From Deinococcus roseus (lineage in GTDB: Bacteria; Deinococcota; Deinococci; Deinococcales; Deinococcaceae): a stretch of DNA of 64,000 nt. Each line of letters opens with the position of its first letter. Positions within the stretch are counted from its first letter, which is position 1. Positions 50,228 through 58,476 of the stretch are shown one piece after another. A model generated the notes under the pieces. That model did no database searches, was not told the origin of the DNA, and saw only the letters and a list, made by a program, of their open reading frames with translations. The stretch is taken from contig NZ_BMOD01000025.1 of the NCBI RefSeq assembly GCF_014646895.1, forward strand, positions 10,724 through 74,723, given 5' to 3'. The position numbers were made by a program, and so were the translations under genes.

Positions 50228-51643
50228 TCATCCCTCCATTTGTTTTCTTTGCTGGGTGTCCCACTGGCCCCTTTTGCGGGACAGCATCAAAGTCGCAATC
50301 AGGCGTTCCACCACCAGCACCTGTCGGTAGCCCAGTTGCTCAAACACCGAAGCCAGCATGATCTTGACCCGGTCTCCGAACCGGGGATAGCGTTGAACCA
50401 TGAAGCCTTCAATGCCCAGCGATGCCAGGCTGATCAGCATGCCGTACAGCAGGGCCATGGTCAGAAACAGCACCGCGAATGTGCGGTCCAGGTGTCCAAC
50501 CAGCAGCAGGACCAGGGTGAGCACATACCCGAACACCTCCAGCAAAGGAGCAAAAGCCTCAAAGAGCAGGTAATAAGGCAGGCTGAACATCCCGATGCGG
50601 CCATACCTGGGATTCAGGAACATGGATTTGTGGATCCACAGGGTTTCCAGGAGGCCCCGCTGCCAGCGGTTGCGCTGTTTGCGAAGCATCCCCATGTCCT
50701 GGGGCACCTGGGTCCAGCAGATGGGATCCATGGTGTAACGGATCTGGTAGTTCAGTTTCTGATCCCGCATCTGACGGTGCAGGCGAACCACGAGTTCCAT
50801 GTCCTCTCCCACCGTGTCTGTGCGGTAACCTCCCACGTCCAGCACCGCTTTGCGTGAAAAGAGCCCGAAGGCTCCCGAGACAATCAGGAGCACGCCCATC
50901 ATGCTGAAGGTGGAGCGTCCAGCCAGGAAGGCCCGGGTGTACTCCACCACCTGAATGCGTTCCAGCCAGCTTCTGGGGGGTTGCATTTCGTGGACCACAT
51001 CGTTGCGGACGTGTGACCCGTTCATCACCCGCACGGTTCCCCCCACTGCAATCAGGTGGTCGTCTTCCAGGAACTGCCTCGCCACCTGCAAGAGGGCCTC
51101 GGCGTCCAGAATGCTGTCTGCATCCACCGCACAAAAAAGAGGTCTGGTGGCATGGGTGATGCCCACATTCAGTGCGTCCCCTTTGCCCCCATTGGCCTTG
51201 TCGATCACCAGCAGGTGAGGGTGCCTGCTGCAGCGGTAGACCCCGTGAATGGCCTGGGTGGGCAACAGCCGTGAAGGGAACTCCTCGCTTTTTTGCAATT
51301 CAAACCCATCGAGCAGCACCTGCAGGGTCCGGTCACTGGAACCATCGTTGATGACGATGACTTCAAAGTCCGGGTAATCGAGGCCCAGAAAGGCCCGCAC
51401 AGAAGCCTCGATGGTCTGTTCCTCATTGAAGGCAGGCACCAGCACACTGATGGGACGGTGGTAACCTTTCTCCAGCTGGGATTTCATCAGGTTCTGGTGA
51501 CCTCCCATGGACGTGCGGACCATTTCCTGGGAGGCAATCAGCACGCTGATGGCATACAGGATGTTCAGGAACGCGAAATAAGCAACAATCAGCACCTCCA
51601 GAATGTGCAGAAGGGTGGTGAACATGGGAGACAAATCCATCAT
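50228..51643 (-). CDS. Membrane GT2 glycosyltransferase (polysaccharide synthase type)
   Basis: 471-residue inner-membrane family 2 glycosyltransferase. N-terminal hydrophobic segment 12-36, catalytic domain about 62-335 with NDGSSD (99-104), DAD (174-176), GED (279-281) and QRNRW (323-327), then several hydrophobic segments (about 335-440). The D, DxD, D, QxxRW set marks processive synthases of the cellulose, hyaluronan and poly-GlcNAc type. It is the last gene of a five-gene operon after the HEAT-repeat membrane protein, and faces a diguanylate cyclase. The polymer is unknown. Confidence 0.92.
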   Translation of the reverse strand: MMDLSPMFTTLLHILEVLIVAYFAFLNILYAISVLIASQEMVRTSMGGHQNLMKSQLEKGYHRPISVLVPAFNEEQTIEASVRAFLGLDYPDFEVIVINDGSSDRTLQVLLDGFELQKSEEFPSRLLPTQAIHGVYRCSRHPHLLVIDKANGGKGDALNVGITHATRPLFCAVDADSILDAEALLQVARQFLEDDHLIAVGGTVRVMNGSHVRNDVVHEMQPPRSWLERIQVVEYTRAFLAGRSTFSMMGVLLIVSGAFGLFSRKAVLDVGGYRTDTVGEDMELVVRLHRQMRDQKLNYQIRYTMDPICWTQVPQDMGMLRKQRNRWQRGLLETLWIHKSMFLNPRYGRIGMFSLPYYLLFEAFAPLLEVFGYVLTLVLLLVGHLDRTFAVLFLTMALLYGMLISLASLGIEGFMVQRYPRFGDRVKIMLASVFEQLGYRQVLVVERLIATLMLSRKRGQWDTQQRKQMEG

Positions 51644-51693
51644 GGAACCTCAATTCATTGAAATGGGCCTGCAAAGGCAGAAGGGTGAACAGG

Positions 51694-52845
51694 TCAGAGC
51701 ACCAGCAGGTGCTGGTGGGCCATGTCACGGGCGTAAGGGTCGCGGTGATGCAACCGGGCGTCTTGCAGGGTGTGGAGGCCTTCTGGCCCCCGCAACATCA
51801 GGGCCTGAGCGCTGTTGTGCCTGACCCACCAGGAGGCATCTGCAAGGCCGTCATACAGCACCTGCAGCACCCTCTGATCTTGCAGGGGGGCACTGGCCCG
51901 CATGGCCTGGGCGCGCACAAACCACACCGGGTCCGTCACCATGCCCATCACGGTGTCACTGCCTGTCCCGGGGAGCACCCCTCTGAGGGAGAGGACTTTC
52001 AGGCTGGAGGCCCGCACGTCCGGGTCTTTCGAATACAGCAATTCCAGGCACTCGGCTTCACAGGCCGTGGTGTCAATGTAGACCAGGGCATGCAGGGCCA
52101 GCAGTTGCAATCGGGCCGAAGGGTCTTGCAGCAACTGCCGGAGCAAGAGGGTGCCCTGTTCTCCCAGCAACACCAGCAGCTGTTCCAGCCGACCTGAACT
52201 GAAACGTTCTCCCACAAACACTTCGGTGAAGGTACGTGCCACCAGAGGTTCGGTGGTTCTGTTCATCCCCATGGAGCGGGCCAGGGCAGCAAAGCCCAGA
52301 AAGGAGAGCTCAGGATGGGTGGAGTGACTGATGGCCTGCAGGTGCGAGTGGGTTTTTTGCTCGCAGAGCAAGGTCCAGCGTTCGAGCACCTGAATTTTCT
52401 GCAACACCGCCCCCCGACCTTGCAGGATCCGCACGTCTGCAGCCAGCAGACCACTCTGGTCGTAAAGTTGCCCCACCCTGCCATGCAGCGTGCCTTTCAG
52501 GCTGAGCAGGCCATCTGCGGCCAGAGGATCACGGGTGTGAGGGATGGGCGCATGATTGAACACCACTTCATTCCACACGGCAGCCCAGCGGTCCAGCTGT
52601 CGGTTTCTGTGCCGCTGCCGGTTTTCACTGTAGGCAAAGAACAAGGCCTGATAGGCCACCGTCAGCACGATGCACACCAGGGTCACCAGCATCAGCAGGA
52701 CCAGCACCTGGTAAACCATTTCCGATCTGGCTTGCAAAGTGGGCATGAGCAGCACGTAAATCAATGCTGCCAGGGTCACCACCACGGTCACAGCCATCAG
52801 CAGGGAAACCAGGCTCAGTCCATTCCATCCAATGCGTCTCCACAT
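51694..52845 (-). CDS. Membrane protein with HEAT repeats
   Basis: 383 residues. Two hydrophobic segments at about 10-34 and 44-70, then a basic stretch, then a cytoplasmic helical-repeat region (about 150-380) of HEAT type, with units such as RLQLLALHALVYIDTTACEA, DPDVRASSLKVLSLRGVL, DPVWFVRAQAMRASAPL and DASWWVRHNSAQALMLRG. HEAT proteins of this form often pair with a GT2 synthase, as here (50 bp apart, same strand), probably as a scaffold or regulator of it. ATG 52845 has GAAGGAGAAAC upstream. Confidence 0.82.
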   Translation of the reverse strand: MWRRIGWNGLSLVSLLMAVTVVVTLAALIYVLLMPTLQARSEMVYQVLVLLMLVTLVCIVLTVAYQALFFAYSENRQRHRNRQLDRWAAVWNEVVFNHAPIPHTRDPLAADGLLSLKGTLHGRVGQLYDQSGLLAADVRILQGRGAVLQKIQVLERWTLLCEQKTHSHLQAISHSTHPELSFLGFAALARSMGMNRTTEPLVARTFTEVFVGERFSSGRLEQLLVLLGEQGTLLLRQLLQDPSARLQLLALHALVYIDTTACEAECLELLYSKDPDVRASSLKVLSLRGVLPGTGSDTVMGMVTDPVWFVRAQAMRASAPLQDQRVLQVLYDGLADASWWVRHNSAQALMLRGPEGLHTLQDARLHHRDPYARDMAHQHLLVL

Positions 52846-52913
52846 GTTTCTCCTTCACAGGCCTTTTCAGGCAGGGGGGTTGCAGTCAGAAGTTCAGCAG
52901 CGGAGGGGTTTGT

Positions 52914-53270
52914 TCAGAACACCTCATGAACCACCCGGCCAAAACACATCATCTGCTGGCCGTGATGAATCAGCAGGATGTCACGGGCCTGCAATTGCTC
53001 AGATCTAGAAGGGGTGCGCACCGCCAGGGTGAGGCCCCCTTCTTCCCAGGCTTTGAGGTGTTCTTGCAGGATCACGCTCACATCACTGAAGGAATTCAGG
53101 TGCTGCAAGAGCTGAAAGCGTTCCATGTCGTGGGTCAGAACCTGATCCTGGAAATGCACATGGGTGTCATCCAGGCCCACAGCATGCAATTCTTCCAGCG
53201 CAGCATCAAGGTGTTCCGGTCGAAGAATGCAGATCAGGAAACCCTGAGGGTAAACAGGAAGGTTTCTCAT
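52914..53270 (-). CDS. Hypothetical protein (118 aa)
   Basis: Soluble 118-residue protein with no recognised family. Its opening, FLICILRPEHLDAALEELHA, reads as a beta-strand and helix, and the end RDILLIHHGQQMMCFGRVV as two strands. The pattern resembles a small ferredoxin-like alpha/beta fold that could act as a partner or regulator. The start overlaps the preceding stop by 4 bases (ATGA at 53267-53270), so it is translated together with the 146-residue protein. Third gene of the operon behind direct-repeat operator A. Confidence 0.65.
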   Translation of the reverse strand: MRNLPVYPQGFLICILRPEHLDAALEELHAVGLDDTHVHFQDQVLTHDMERFQLLQHLNSFSDVSVILQEHLKAWEEGGLTLAVRTPSRSEQLQARDILLIHHGQQMMCFGRVVHEVF

Positions 53271-53707
53271 GTTTTTCTGACGGGTGCAGGGGTGCTGAAT
53301 GAACGGCTGAACAGGTGCTCAAATCCAGCCGTCATGGCTTGCAGGTTCATCCATTTGCCTCCGGGCATGCGGAAGTACAGTTGCCCCAGCAGGGTGAACG
53401 CCACCTGCACCTCCACCCTGCGAGAAGGGCTTGAAGCATTCAGGAGGTCCTGGATGTCGTCTTGCATCTCGAGGTCTTCAAGGTCTCTGGGGTGGTATGC
53501 AGGATTCTCAGATCGGAAAGACAGCTGAAGGGTGCCGTCTGAATTTCTACTGCAGGACACATCTCCCGTCAGGTGAAACGCCTGCTTCACCTGCGGCGCA
53601 GCAAAGATCACCTGCACCCGTTTGCTGGCCACAGGCACATCCGCTTCAGGAAGGCTCAGGAACAGCATGGGAGGGGGGTTTTTTTCGGGGGTCATGGACC
53701 TTTTCAT
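53267..53707 (-). CDS. Hypothetical protein (146 aa), paralogue of 55593-56027
   Basis: Unrecognised soluble protein. It aligns over its central and C-terminal parts with the 144-residue protein at 55593-56027: GTLQLSFRSENPAYHPRDLE against GTIGVGFETENPQYRPDDLI, and VEVQVAFTLLGQLYFRM against IQVAFTEMGQMWFRL. The pair defines a small family in this genome, present once in each of the two operons with GGTAAC operators. Both ends overlap neighbours by 4 bases, giving tight coupling with the four-helix membrane protein upstream and the 118-residue protein downstream. Two cysteines; no signal peptide. Confidence 0.7.
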   Translation of the reverse strand: MKRSMTPEKNPPPMLFLSLPEADVPVASKRVQVIFAAPQVKQAFHLTGDVSCSRNSDGTLQLSFRSENPAYHPRDLEDLEMQDDIQDLLNASSPSRRVEVQVAFTLLGQLYFRMPGGKWMNLQAMTAGFEHLFSRSFSTPAPVRKT

Positions 53708-54159
53708 GTCTTTCTCCTTGCAGAGCCTGTCACACTGGATTCGTTGCTGGATTCGTTGCTGGATTCATGCAAGGGTGGGGTCTCAGGCGGCATCCTCGAT
53801 GCGGCGCGGTTCGTTCCCTTCCAGTCGTACAGCAGGGCGATTCCCACCCCGAAGTGCAGCCACATGTTTCCCCTTGAGAGGGGCAGGTCCAGCAGAGAGG
53901 ATGTGCCGATGCCCAGCACCGCCAGCACCACAAAAAAGAATCCCAGACTGGCAGAAGCCGTGTGGGCCGTCTGGTCGCGGGTCAGAACGCCTCCCATCAG
54001 CAGGATGGCTGAAAGCAGATAGACCCACACCAGGGTGCGGTTCACCGTGAACACTTCAAAAAGCTGGCCTGAACCCGCCACCTTGAAGGTGGCGAGAATG
54101 CTCAGGCCCATCAGCAACAGGGCCACCCAGGCATCGAGACGGCGGACAAAATGTTCCAT
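53704..54159 (-). CDS. Four-TM membrane protein, DUF4383-like, paralogue of 56710-57102
   Basis: 151 residues with four hydrophobic segments (about 11-29, 42-58, 69-88, 98-110) and a Ser/Asn-rich cytoplasmic tail (SSNESSNESS) encoded by a short direct repeat. The segment SLLDLPLSRGNMWLHFGVGI matches SLLDLPLQGGNLWMHLLVAL of the protein at 56710-57102. DUF4383-type proteins have a similar NxxLHLxxG ending, but that link is tentative. First gene of the operon behind operator A; start ATG 54159 has AAGGAAAGACC upstream. Confidence 0.75.
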   Translation of the reverse strand: MEHFVRRLDAWVALLLMGLSILATFKVAGSGQLFEVFTVNRTLVWVYLLSAILLMGGVLTRDQTAHTASASLGFFFVVLAVLGIGTSSLLDLPLSRGNMWLHFGVGIALLYDWKGTNRAASRMPPETPPLHESSNESSNESSVTGSARRKT

Positions 54160-54271
54160 CAGGTCTTTCCTTTCTTCTGTTCATTCCTGCAGGGGTTCAG
54201 CACCCTGGTGTGGTTCTCTGAAGGGCGTTCAGGAAAAAGCGAGCGATGGAGTTGAAGGTTTCCCTGGCTTC

Positions 54272-54304
54272 ATGATCGGTCCATCCTGTTACCAGCAAGT
54301 TACC
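54272..54304 (-). promoter_or_regulatory. Operator A: GGTAAC direct repeat and promoter
   Basis: On the minus strand GGTAAC-N5-GGTAAC (54304-54288), 11-bp period, then exactly 10 bp, then GATCAT (54277-54272) in the -10 position. It points to the operon starting at 54159. The same layout recurs at B, C and D. A SARP-type protein encoded at 54688 is the obvious candidate ligand. Confidence 0.75.
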
Positions 54305-54340
54305 CTGCCTGAGCGTTCCCTCAGCAGGAGGATTTCAGCA

Positions 54341-54373
54341 GGTAACACCCTGGTAACATCACCCTTTTAAGGT
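54341..54373 (+). promoter_or_regulatory. Operator B: GGTAAC direct repeat and promoter
   Basis: GGTAAC (54341-54346), five bases, GGTAAC (54352-54357), 10 bp, then TAAGGT (54368-54373) as -10. It drives the small gene at 54433. The predicted start of the RNA lies beside a CAGGGG/CCCCTG hairpin (54383-54401). A and B are back to back, 36 bp apart. Confidence 0.75.
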
Positions 54374-54432
54374 CAAAGGGTACAGGGGAAAGACTCCCCT
54401 GCCGATCGCCCTCTCAGACCAAGGAGGACCAC

Positions 54433-54621
54433 ATGAAAGCACTCTGGATTTCTCTGGGGAGCACCCTGGCCGGTGCCATCCTGCTCTATTTCGCACTGGG
54501 GTGGTACCACACCTTCCAGGACGCCCGGCGGCACCTGAAGGCTGCAGATGAAGACAGGGATCAGGGACATCCTGACATCCTGCAGCGAAGACGCCCATCA
54601 CCTCCTGTTCCCATGGCCTGA
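54433..54621 (+). CDS. Small single-pass membrane protein (62 aa)
   Basis: MKALWISLGSTLAGAILLYF gives one membrane segment at about 5-24; the rest is a charged, proline-ended cytoplasmic tail (KAADEDRDQGHPDILQRRRP). Family not recognised. It is well supported as a gene: AAGGAGG lies 6 bases before ATG 54433, promoter and operator B lie upstream, and a terminator follows at 54647. It is divergent from the operon behind operator A and belongs to the same proposed regulon. Confidence 0.75.
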   Translation: MKALWISLGSTLAGAILLYFALGWYHTFQDARRHLKAADEDRDQGHPDILQRRRPSPPVPMA

Positions 54622-54646
54622 TGCCATTGTGGTGACCCACAAAGAG

Positions 54647-54677
54647 AACCCCTGCTTTCAACGGCAAGGGGTTTTTT
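54647..54677 (+). terminator. Intrinsic terminator
   Basis: Arms AACCCCTGC (54647-54655) and GCAAGGGGTT (54664-54673), one-base bulge, then TTTTTT. It follows the 62-residue gene and lies just before the convergent end of the SARP gene at 54688. Confidence 0.8.
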
Positions 54678-54687
54678 CTGGTTCAGA

Positions 54688-55563
54688 TCAGGACTGGAAC
54701 GGGGTTTCATCAAAGTTGGCCTGTCCACACCACTGTCGAAGAACGCAACCCCGTTCAAGATCCAGCGTGTCCCTGGCGCAGGGAACGGCAAGCAGGAGGT
54801 TGTTCTTGATGTCCTCTGCAAGTTGCACGGTTTCAGGCATGGGGGTGTCTTGCACTTCCATTTTCAGCAGCAACACGAACCTGCGGTAATGCTCAATGGC
54901 ATCAAACTTGCTGTACATCTGGGACATGCAGCGCATCAGGTCCTGGTGGTGGTGCTCCCCGAGGTAGGGGTCGGCATGCAGGGCCTGCTGGCGGGCAGCG
55001 ATGGAGCTTTTGCACTCCAGGCGCTCACACAGGAGGCGGGCCAGATGCAGCAGGGCGCGGGCCTGTTTGGCCTGCAGGTCTGCCCGGATGCCCAGCACCC
55101 AGTCGCTGCTGAGTTCACACAGGTAAAGCCCCTGGTAGTGTTCAAGGGTGTCTTTCAGCCCCTGCATTTGCAGCCCTGGATCCGTGTGATGCCGGACGTC
55201 TTTGAGACCAGCACGGAAACGCTGCACATCGCTGACCTGCACAATGAGGTCATTGAGGTGATACACCCCATGCTCCTCGAGCACACTGTCCTGGGCGTGC
55301 AGGGCCTGCCGGATCCGAAAGACCGTCACCCGGAAGCGGGTGTTGATCAGGGTTCCGGGTTCGACGTTCCACACCTCACGCACCACCTGATCCCGGGTGC
55401 GACCTGCAGGATGGGAAAGCAGGTAAAAGAAGACCTCTCTGGCCCCCTGGGCATGCCACTGGGGTTCATTCCCATTGACGAGCACACGGGTGATCCCGAG
55501 GGTCTGCACCTCCAGGTTGAAACGTTCTGCTTCAAAAGGCTGGACTGGAGGAGACGCATCCAT
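54688..55563 (-). CDS. SARP/BTAD-type transcriptional regulator
   Basis: 291 residues. N-terminal OmpR-like winged helix (about 15-110: AREVFFYLLSHPAGRTRDQV, then TRFRVTVFRIRQAL), followed by a bacterial transcriptional activation domain of TPR-like helices (about 125-275: YQGLYLCELSSDWVLGIRAD, RALLHLARLLCERLE, DPYLGEHHHQDLMRCM). SARPs bind direct repeats with 11-bp period near the -35 position, which is exactly the form of operators A-D around it. It is the last gene of the operon headed by operator C, so it probably controls its own expression. Start ATG 55563 has AAGGAGG. What it senses is unknown. Confidence 0.88.
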   Translation of the reverse strand: MDASPPVQPFEAERFNLEVQTLGITRVLVNGNEPQWHAQGAREVFFYLLSHPAGRTRDQVVREVWNVEPGTLINTRFRVTVFRIRQALHAQDSVLEEHGVYHLNDLIVQVSDVQRFRAGLKDVRHHTDPGLQMQGLKDTLEHYQGLYLCELSSDWVLGIRADLQAKQARALLHLARLLCERLECKSSIAARQQALHADPYLGEHHHQDLMRCMSQMYSKFDAIEHYRRFVLLLKMEVQDTPMPETVQLAEDIKNNLLLAVPCARDTLDLERGCVLRQWCGQANFDETPFQS

Positions 55564-55592
55564 GAAGCCTCCTTGACCGGATGAACCGGTTC

Positions 55593-56027
55593 CTAGCGTT
55601 TGACCCGCACATACTCGTGCACCAGGGGCGGGGAGGTGATCCCAAAAAAGGCCCGGTCAAACTGCATGGCAGCTTCCTGGAGGCCCTGCCAGGGGCCATC
55701 AAGCAGCCTGAACCACATCTGGCCCATTTCGGTGAAAGCCACCTGTATTCTGGCCTGTCGTGTGCCAGGGTAGAGATCTGGCACGGCATGGGCCATGTTC
55801 AGGTCGATGAGGTCATCGGGTCGATACTGGGGATTTTCGGTTTCAAAACCCACCCCGATGGTGCCATCTGACAGCAGCTGATAGGACGGAATTCCAGCCA
55901 TGTGGAAGCAGTGTTGAATGGCAGCCTGTTTGAATTGTTCTTGCAGACGGAAGCACAAGCCGGGAAAGTTCTGCAGGTTGGCGGTCAATTGTTCAAGCGG
56001 CTGGAAGGGTGCAGGCATGGGATTCAT
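55593..56027 (-). CDS. Hypothetical protein (144 aa), paralogue of 53267-53707
   Basis: Soluble protein of a family I cannot name. It shares with the 146-residue protein of the other operon the pattern ENPxYxPxDLxDLxM, an alternating strand VQVAFTxxGQxxFR, and the end FxxxFF. In operon C it stands between a proline-rich 57-residue protein and the SARP regulator, 29 bp before the latter. Since its paralogue is in the operon with the GT2 synthase, the family may be a common accessory of both. ATG 56027 is preferred; MNPMPAPF has no strong RBS. Confidence 0.7.
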   Translation of the reverse strand: MNPMPAPFQPLEQLTANLQNFPGLCFRLQEQFKQAAIQHCFHMAGIPSYQLLSDGTIGVGFETENPQYRPDDLIDLNMAHAVPDLYPGTRQARIQVAFTEMGQMWFRLLDGPWQGLQEAAMQFDRAFFGITSPPLVHEYVRVKR

Positions 56028-56117
56028 GGTTTTCTCGATTCATGGAGGCGACTGACCTCATTCAAAAGAAGGGGCACACAGGGTGCCCGGAATTGTGGGG
56101 GGCTGGCAGGGGCTGTT

Positions 56118-56291
56118 TCAGCTCTTGAGGGGAAAATCGATGTCTCTTTGAATTCTGGGGTCGACCTCAGGCAGTTCCCCGGGCATCATCGGTGGAACTG
56201 CGGGCATCTGGGATGCCGGACGGCGCAGGGTTTCCGTGCGGGGCTCTAAGGGAAGAACAGGAATGGAGGGTTCGGGTTTTGGCTGGGTCAT
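56118..56291 (-). CDS. Small proline-rich hypothetical protein (57 aa)
   Basis: MTQPKPEPSIPVLPLEPRTE and onward, with 13 prolines in 57 residues and no predicted secondary structure; ends DIDFPLKS. The ribosome-binding site AGGAGG lies 6 bases before ATG 56291 and supports it as a gene despite its size. It is the second gene of operon C. Such chains are often linkers or binding peptides; no known motif. Confidence 0.6.
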   Translation of the reverse strand: MTQPKPEPSIPVLPLEPRTETLRRPASQMPAVPPMMPGELPEVDPRIQRDIDFPLKS

Positions 56292-56709
56292 GATGACCTC
56301 CTGAAATTTAAAGGGATGCAGATGAAAATGAAGAATTTCATCCAGAACGGCCCATCGCATGTGCAGGCTTCATTCCTGCAGCAGGGGTGCATGACATCAT
56401 GCAACGCTGGTTGTCTGGTGGTTCAAAACAAGTCTAAGGCATCAATATGAGTGGGGCATCCGGAAATGATTTTGTGGTGGAGAATGCTTCAAAGAACGGC
56501 ACATGGGTTGGATTTTCGCTTTGCATGAAATAAATTTGCATAAAATAAATAGGAGAATCACATTTTGGATTCACTTCTCAAAACCCTGCGTTTGATTTAA
56601 AAAACGGCCTGATCTGTTTGAGACCTGCAGTCTGGATTTTGCTGGGCATGCAGTACAACAATGGGCCCAACCGCCCGGCCGAGAGGGGCGATTGGGCAGG
56701 GTTCATCCC
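56292..56709. other. 418-bp gap, AT-rich, with a 15-bp duplication
   Basis: No credible gene. Two adjacent near-identical 15-mers, TTTGCATGAAATAAA (56520-56534) and TTTGCATAAAATAAA (56535-56549), lie before AGGAG and an 11-codon frame (MDSLLKTLRLI) that stops at once. The low GC suggests a promoter area or foreign DNA. CATGACATCATG at 56388-56399 is a short palindrome-like string. Confidence 0.45.
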
Positions 56710-57102
56710 TCATGCGGGATGGGCGGGTTTGCGAACTGCCGTCTGGTCCGGAAGGATCAACCAGGTGTACAACAGGGTCAGGGCCACCAGCAGGTGCATC
56801 CACAGGTTCCCGCCCTGCAAAGGCAGGTCCAGCAGAGACGGGGTAAAAATGCCCATGAAGGCCATCAGGGCGTATCCAAACCCCAGCCAGGTTGACACCC
56901 TCACAGCGAAGGTGCTGCTCACCAGCACCGCCGCGCCCAGCAGCAGGACACTGATCAGGTAGACCCACATCAGGGTCACCGTGACCGGGAACACCCCCAG
57001 GGCCAACCGACCTGCATTGGACACCACGAACGTTCCAGCACTGCAAAGCAACATCAGCACCAGCGCAACCACCGCCTGGGTTTTTTGCATCATGGACATC
57101 AT
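56710..57102 (-). CDS. Four-TM membrane protein, paralogue of 53704-54159
   Basis: 130 residues, four hydrophobic segments (about 9-27, 38-57, 66-86, 98-115), shared segment SLLDLPLQGGNLWMHLLVAL with the protein at 53704. The start is an ATGATG doublet at 57102/57099 behind AAGGAGG; spacing favours the second ATG. First gene of operon C, about 100 bases after the predicted RNA start. DUF4383-like, tentatively. The role is unknown, but two operons of one regulon each begin with a copy. Confidence 0.75.
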   Translation of the reverse strand: MMSMMQKTQAVVALVLMLLCSAGTFVVSNAGRLALGVFPVTVTLMWVYLISVLLLGAAVLVSSTFAVRVSTWLGFGYALMAFMGIFTPSLLDLPLQGGNLWMHLLVALTLLYTWLILPDQTAVRKPAHPA

Positions 57103-57173
57103 GCACCTCCTTGTTCTTACAGGTCTGCAAGACCATGCTGGGGCACACCGGGGCAGAACCCGACATGAGACCT

Positions 57174-57238
57174 CAGGTGCCGGAGAGTCCGCACCTGACA
57201 GTTTCAGCATGAAGGGGAGGAGTTACCAGCAGGTTACT
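57174..57238 (-). promoter_or_regulatory. Operator C: direct repeat, promoter and 5' hairpin
   Basis: Minus strand: AGTAAC-N5-GGTAAC (57238-57222), 10 bp, then CATGCT (57211-57206) as -10. One base differs from the consensus in the first half-site. The predicted RNA begins with the hairpin CAGGTGC/GCACCTG (57197-57174). It drives the operon 57102 to 54688 that contains the SARP gene. Confidence 0.7.
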
Positions 57239-57385
57239 CCTGCTGAAGGATGTTCAGGTTGACAGCGTCGCAAAACGAGCTTCAGAGGATCTGACGCAGC
57301 CCCTGAAAGTCAATCAACCCTCAAGGATGCAGGCAACCTCCGAAAAGGAAGGGTTGCCAACAAAGCCAGACCCTCCAGGACCCTG

Positions 57386-57595
57386 TCAGGATGCCTGGCG
57401 TTTTGACCGACCAGGAGGTCTGCCTTGAGGTTTCCCCTGATGCCTGAGCTCCTCTGAGGTCCTCTGGCAGCGATCAAGGATTGAAGTCCACTCTTGCAGG
57501 GTTCTCAGGCCAAACTCGATGGCCTGAGCCGGACTGCTGCACCCTGTTCCGGCCAGAAATTCCTGTTTGGCTTGAGAAAGGACAAGTCGATTCAT
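57386..57595 (-). CDS. Possible small protein (69 aa)
   Basis: MNRLVLSQAKQEFLAGTGCS followed by a helix-rich middle (PAQAIEFGLRTLQEWTSILD) and a basic tail (GKPQGRPPGRSKRQAS). The composition looks natural, but no ribosome-binding site or promoter is clear and no family is recognised. It lies alone between operator C and the gene at 57735. Confidence 0.4.
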   Translation of the reverse strand: MNRLVLSQAKQEFLAGTGCSSPAQAIEFGLRTLQEWTSILDRCQRTSEELRHQGKPQGRPPGRSKRQAS

Positions 57596-57734
57596 GTTTC
57601 ATACCAACATGCCAGCAAGTGAGGGGGGTGAGCCTTCACAAGGCCATTCTCTTGCATTGATGGATTGCCTCCACAAATGATGGTTTTGCTCGCTTTATTT
57701 CTGCAGGCTTCAGGTGCAGGGAAGAGGATGGGCC

Positions 57735-58031
57735 ATGGATGACTTCAAAGTTGAACTCTGGAAAGATCACCTCACGGAACACCAGAAGGGTGTTGTTGAG
57801 CACCTGGAAAACAACGGTTATTTCTTTGTGTGGAGGGATGCCACGGAAACTGTGATTCATCCCCCCAGGTTGGTTCACCCTGGCAGTCGCCCCGGGGAAG
57901 CTGTGGCCTGTGAAGTGTGGCATGAAGACCGTTGCCTGCTGAGGTTCTCCCGTTTTGCGTTTGATGATGGTGTGGGGGCGTTGATCAACCAGATGGTGGT
58001 GGACATTCAGAACACGGTGCAGCAATCCTGA
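57735..58031 (+). CDS. Hypothetical protein (98 aa)
   Basis: Small soluble alpha/beta protein: a helix EHQKGVVEHLENNGYFFVWR, strands around ACEVWHEDRCLLRFSRFAF and a C-terminal helix INQMVVDIQNTVQ. No family recognised. ATG 57735 is chosen because AGAGGATG lies upstream and the longer frame adds only MQGRGWA. It has no GGTAAC operator. Confidence 0.6.
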   Translation: MDDFKVELWKDHLTEHQKGVVEHLENNGYFFVWRDATETVIHPPRLVHPGSRPGEAVACEVWHEDRCLLRFSRFAFDDGVGALINQMVVDIQNTVQQS

Positions 58032-58251
58032 GGAAAGAGGCTCAGGAGATGGGCAAAAGGCGTAAGACTGTCCCCTGAATCCTGCTGACCCTCTGACTTT
58101 GAGGCCCAGGCCAACTGCATGCCAGATCACTCCGGGTGCTCTGGGGGGTCCGCATTTCCATCATGTTTCTTCAGGAGTTCCATCTTGCAGCATTGCAGAA
58201 GGATCAATCATGCCTTTTGGAGATCTTCCCCTTGCACATCCACAATGAGGG

Positions 58252-58476
58252 ATGAATCCACAAATGCATCACCTGGAGCTTCACACCAGCAAGCAAGACT
58301 CCCAACTGTGGGAACCGGTGGCGCTTGGAAACTGGATTGAGACCCTCACAGGCCAGCAGGTCAATGTGGAAGCCGTGTTGCACCAGAAACGCCACTTCAA
58401 GGTGATCCTGTATGTCACAGATGAGGAATTTACAGTGTTCAGGGACCTGCTGGAACAGCACTTTCAGGTGCCCTGA
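58252..58476 (+). CDS. Hypothetical protein (74 aa)
   Basis: Short soluble protein; strands and helices VNVEAVLHQKRHFKVILYVT and EEFTVFRDLLEQHF suggest a ferredoxin-like half. GAGGG lies directly before ATG 58252; the ATG at 58264 has a better distance and may be the true start. Its 3' end overlaps the convergent gene at 58439 by 38 bases. Family not recognised. Confidence 0.5.
   Translation: MNPQMHHLELHTSKQDSQLWEPVALGNWIETLTGQQVNVEAVLHQKRHFKVILYVTDEEFTVFRDLLEQHFQVP

Noticed and set aside
51455..51475. Further GGTAAC operator inside the GT2 gene, and single copies near 7498, 11005 and 50826
   Set aside because: These are single half-sites within coding or decayed coding DNA, without the 11-bp partner or the spaced -10 hexamer.
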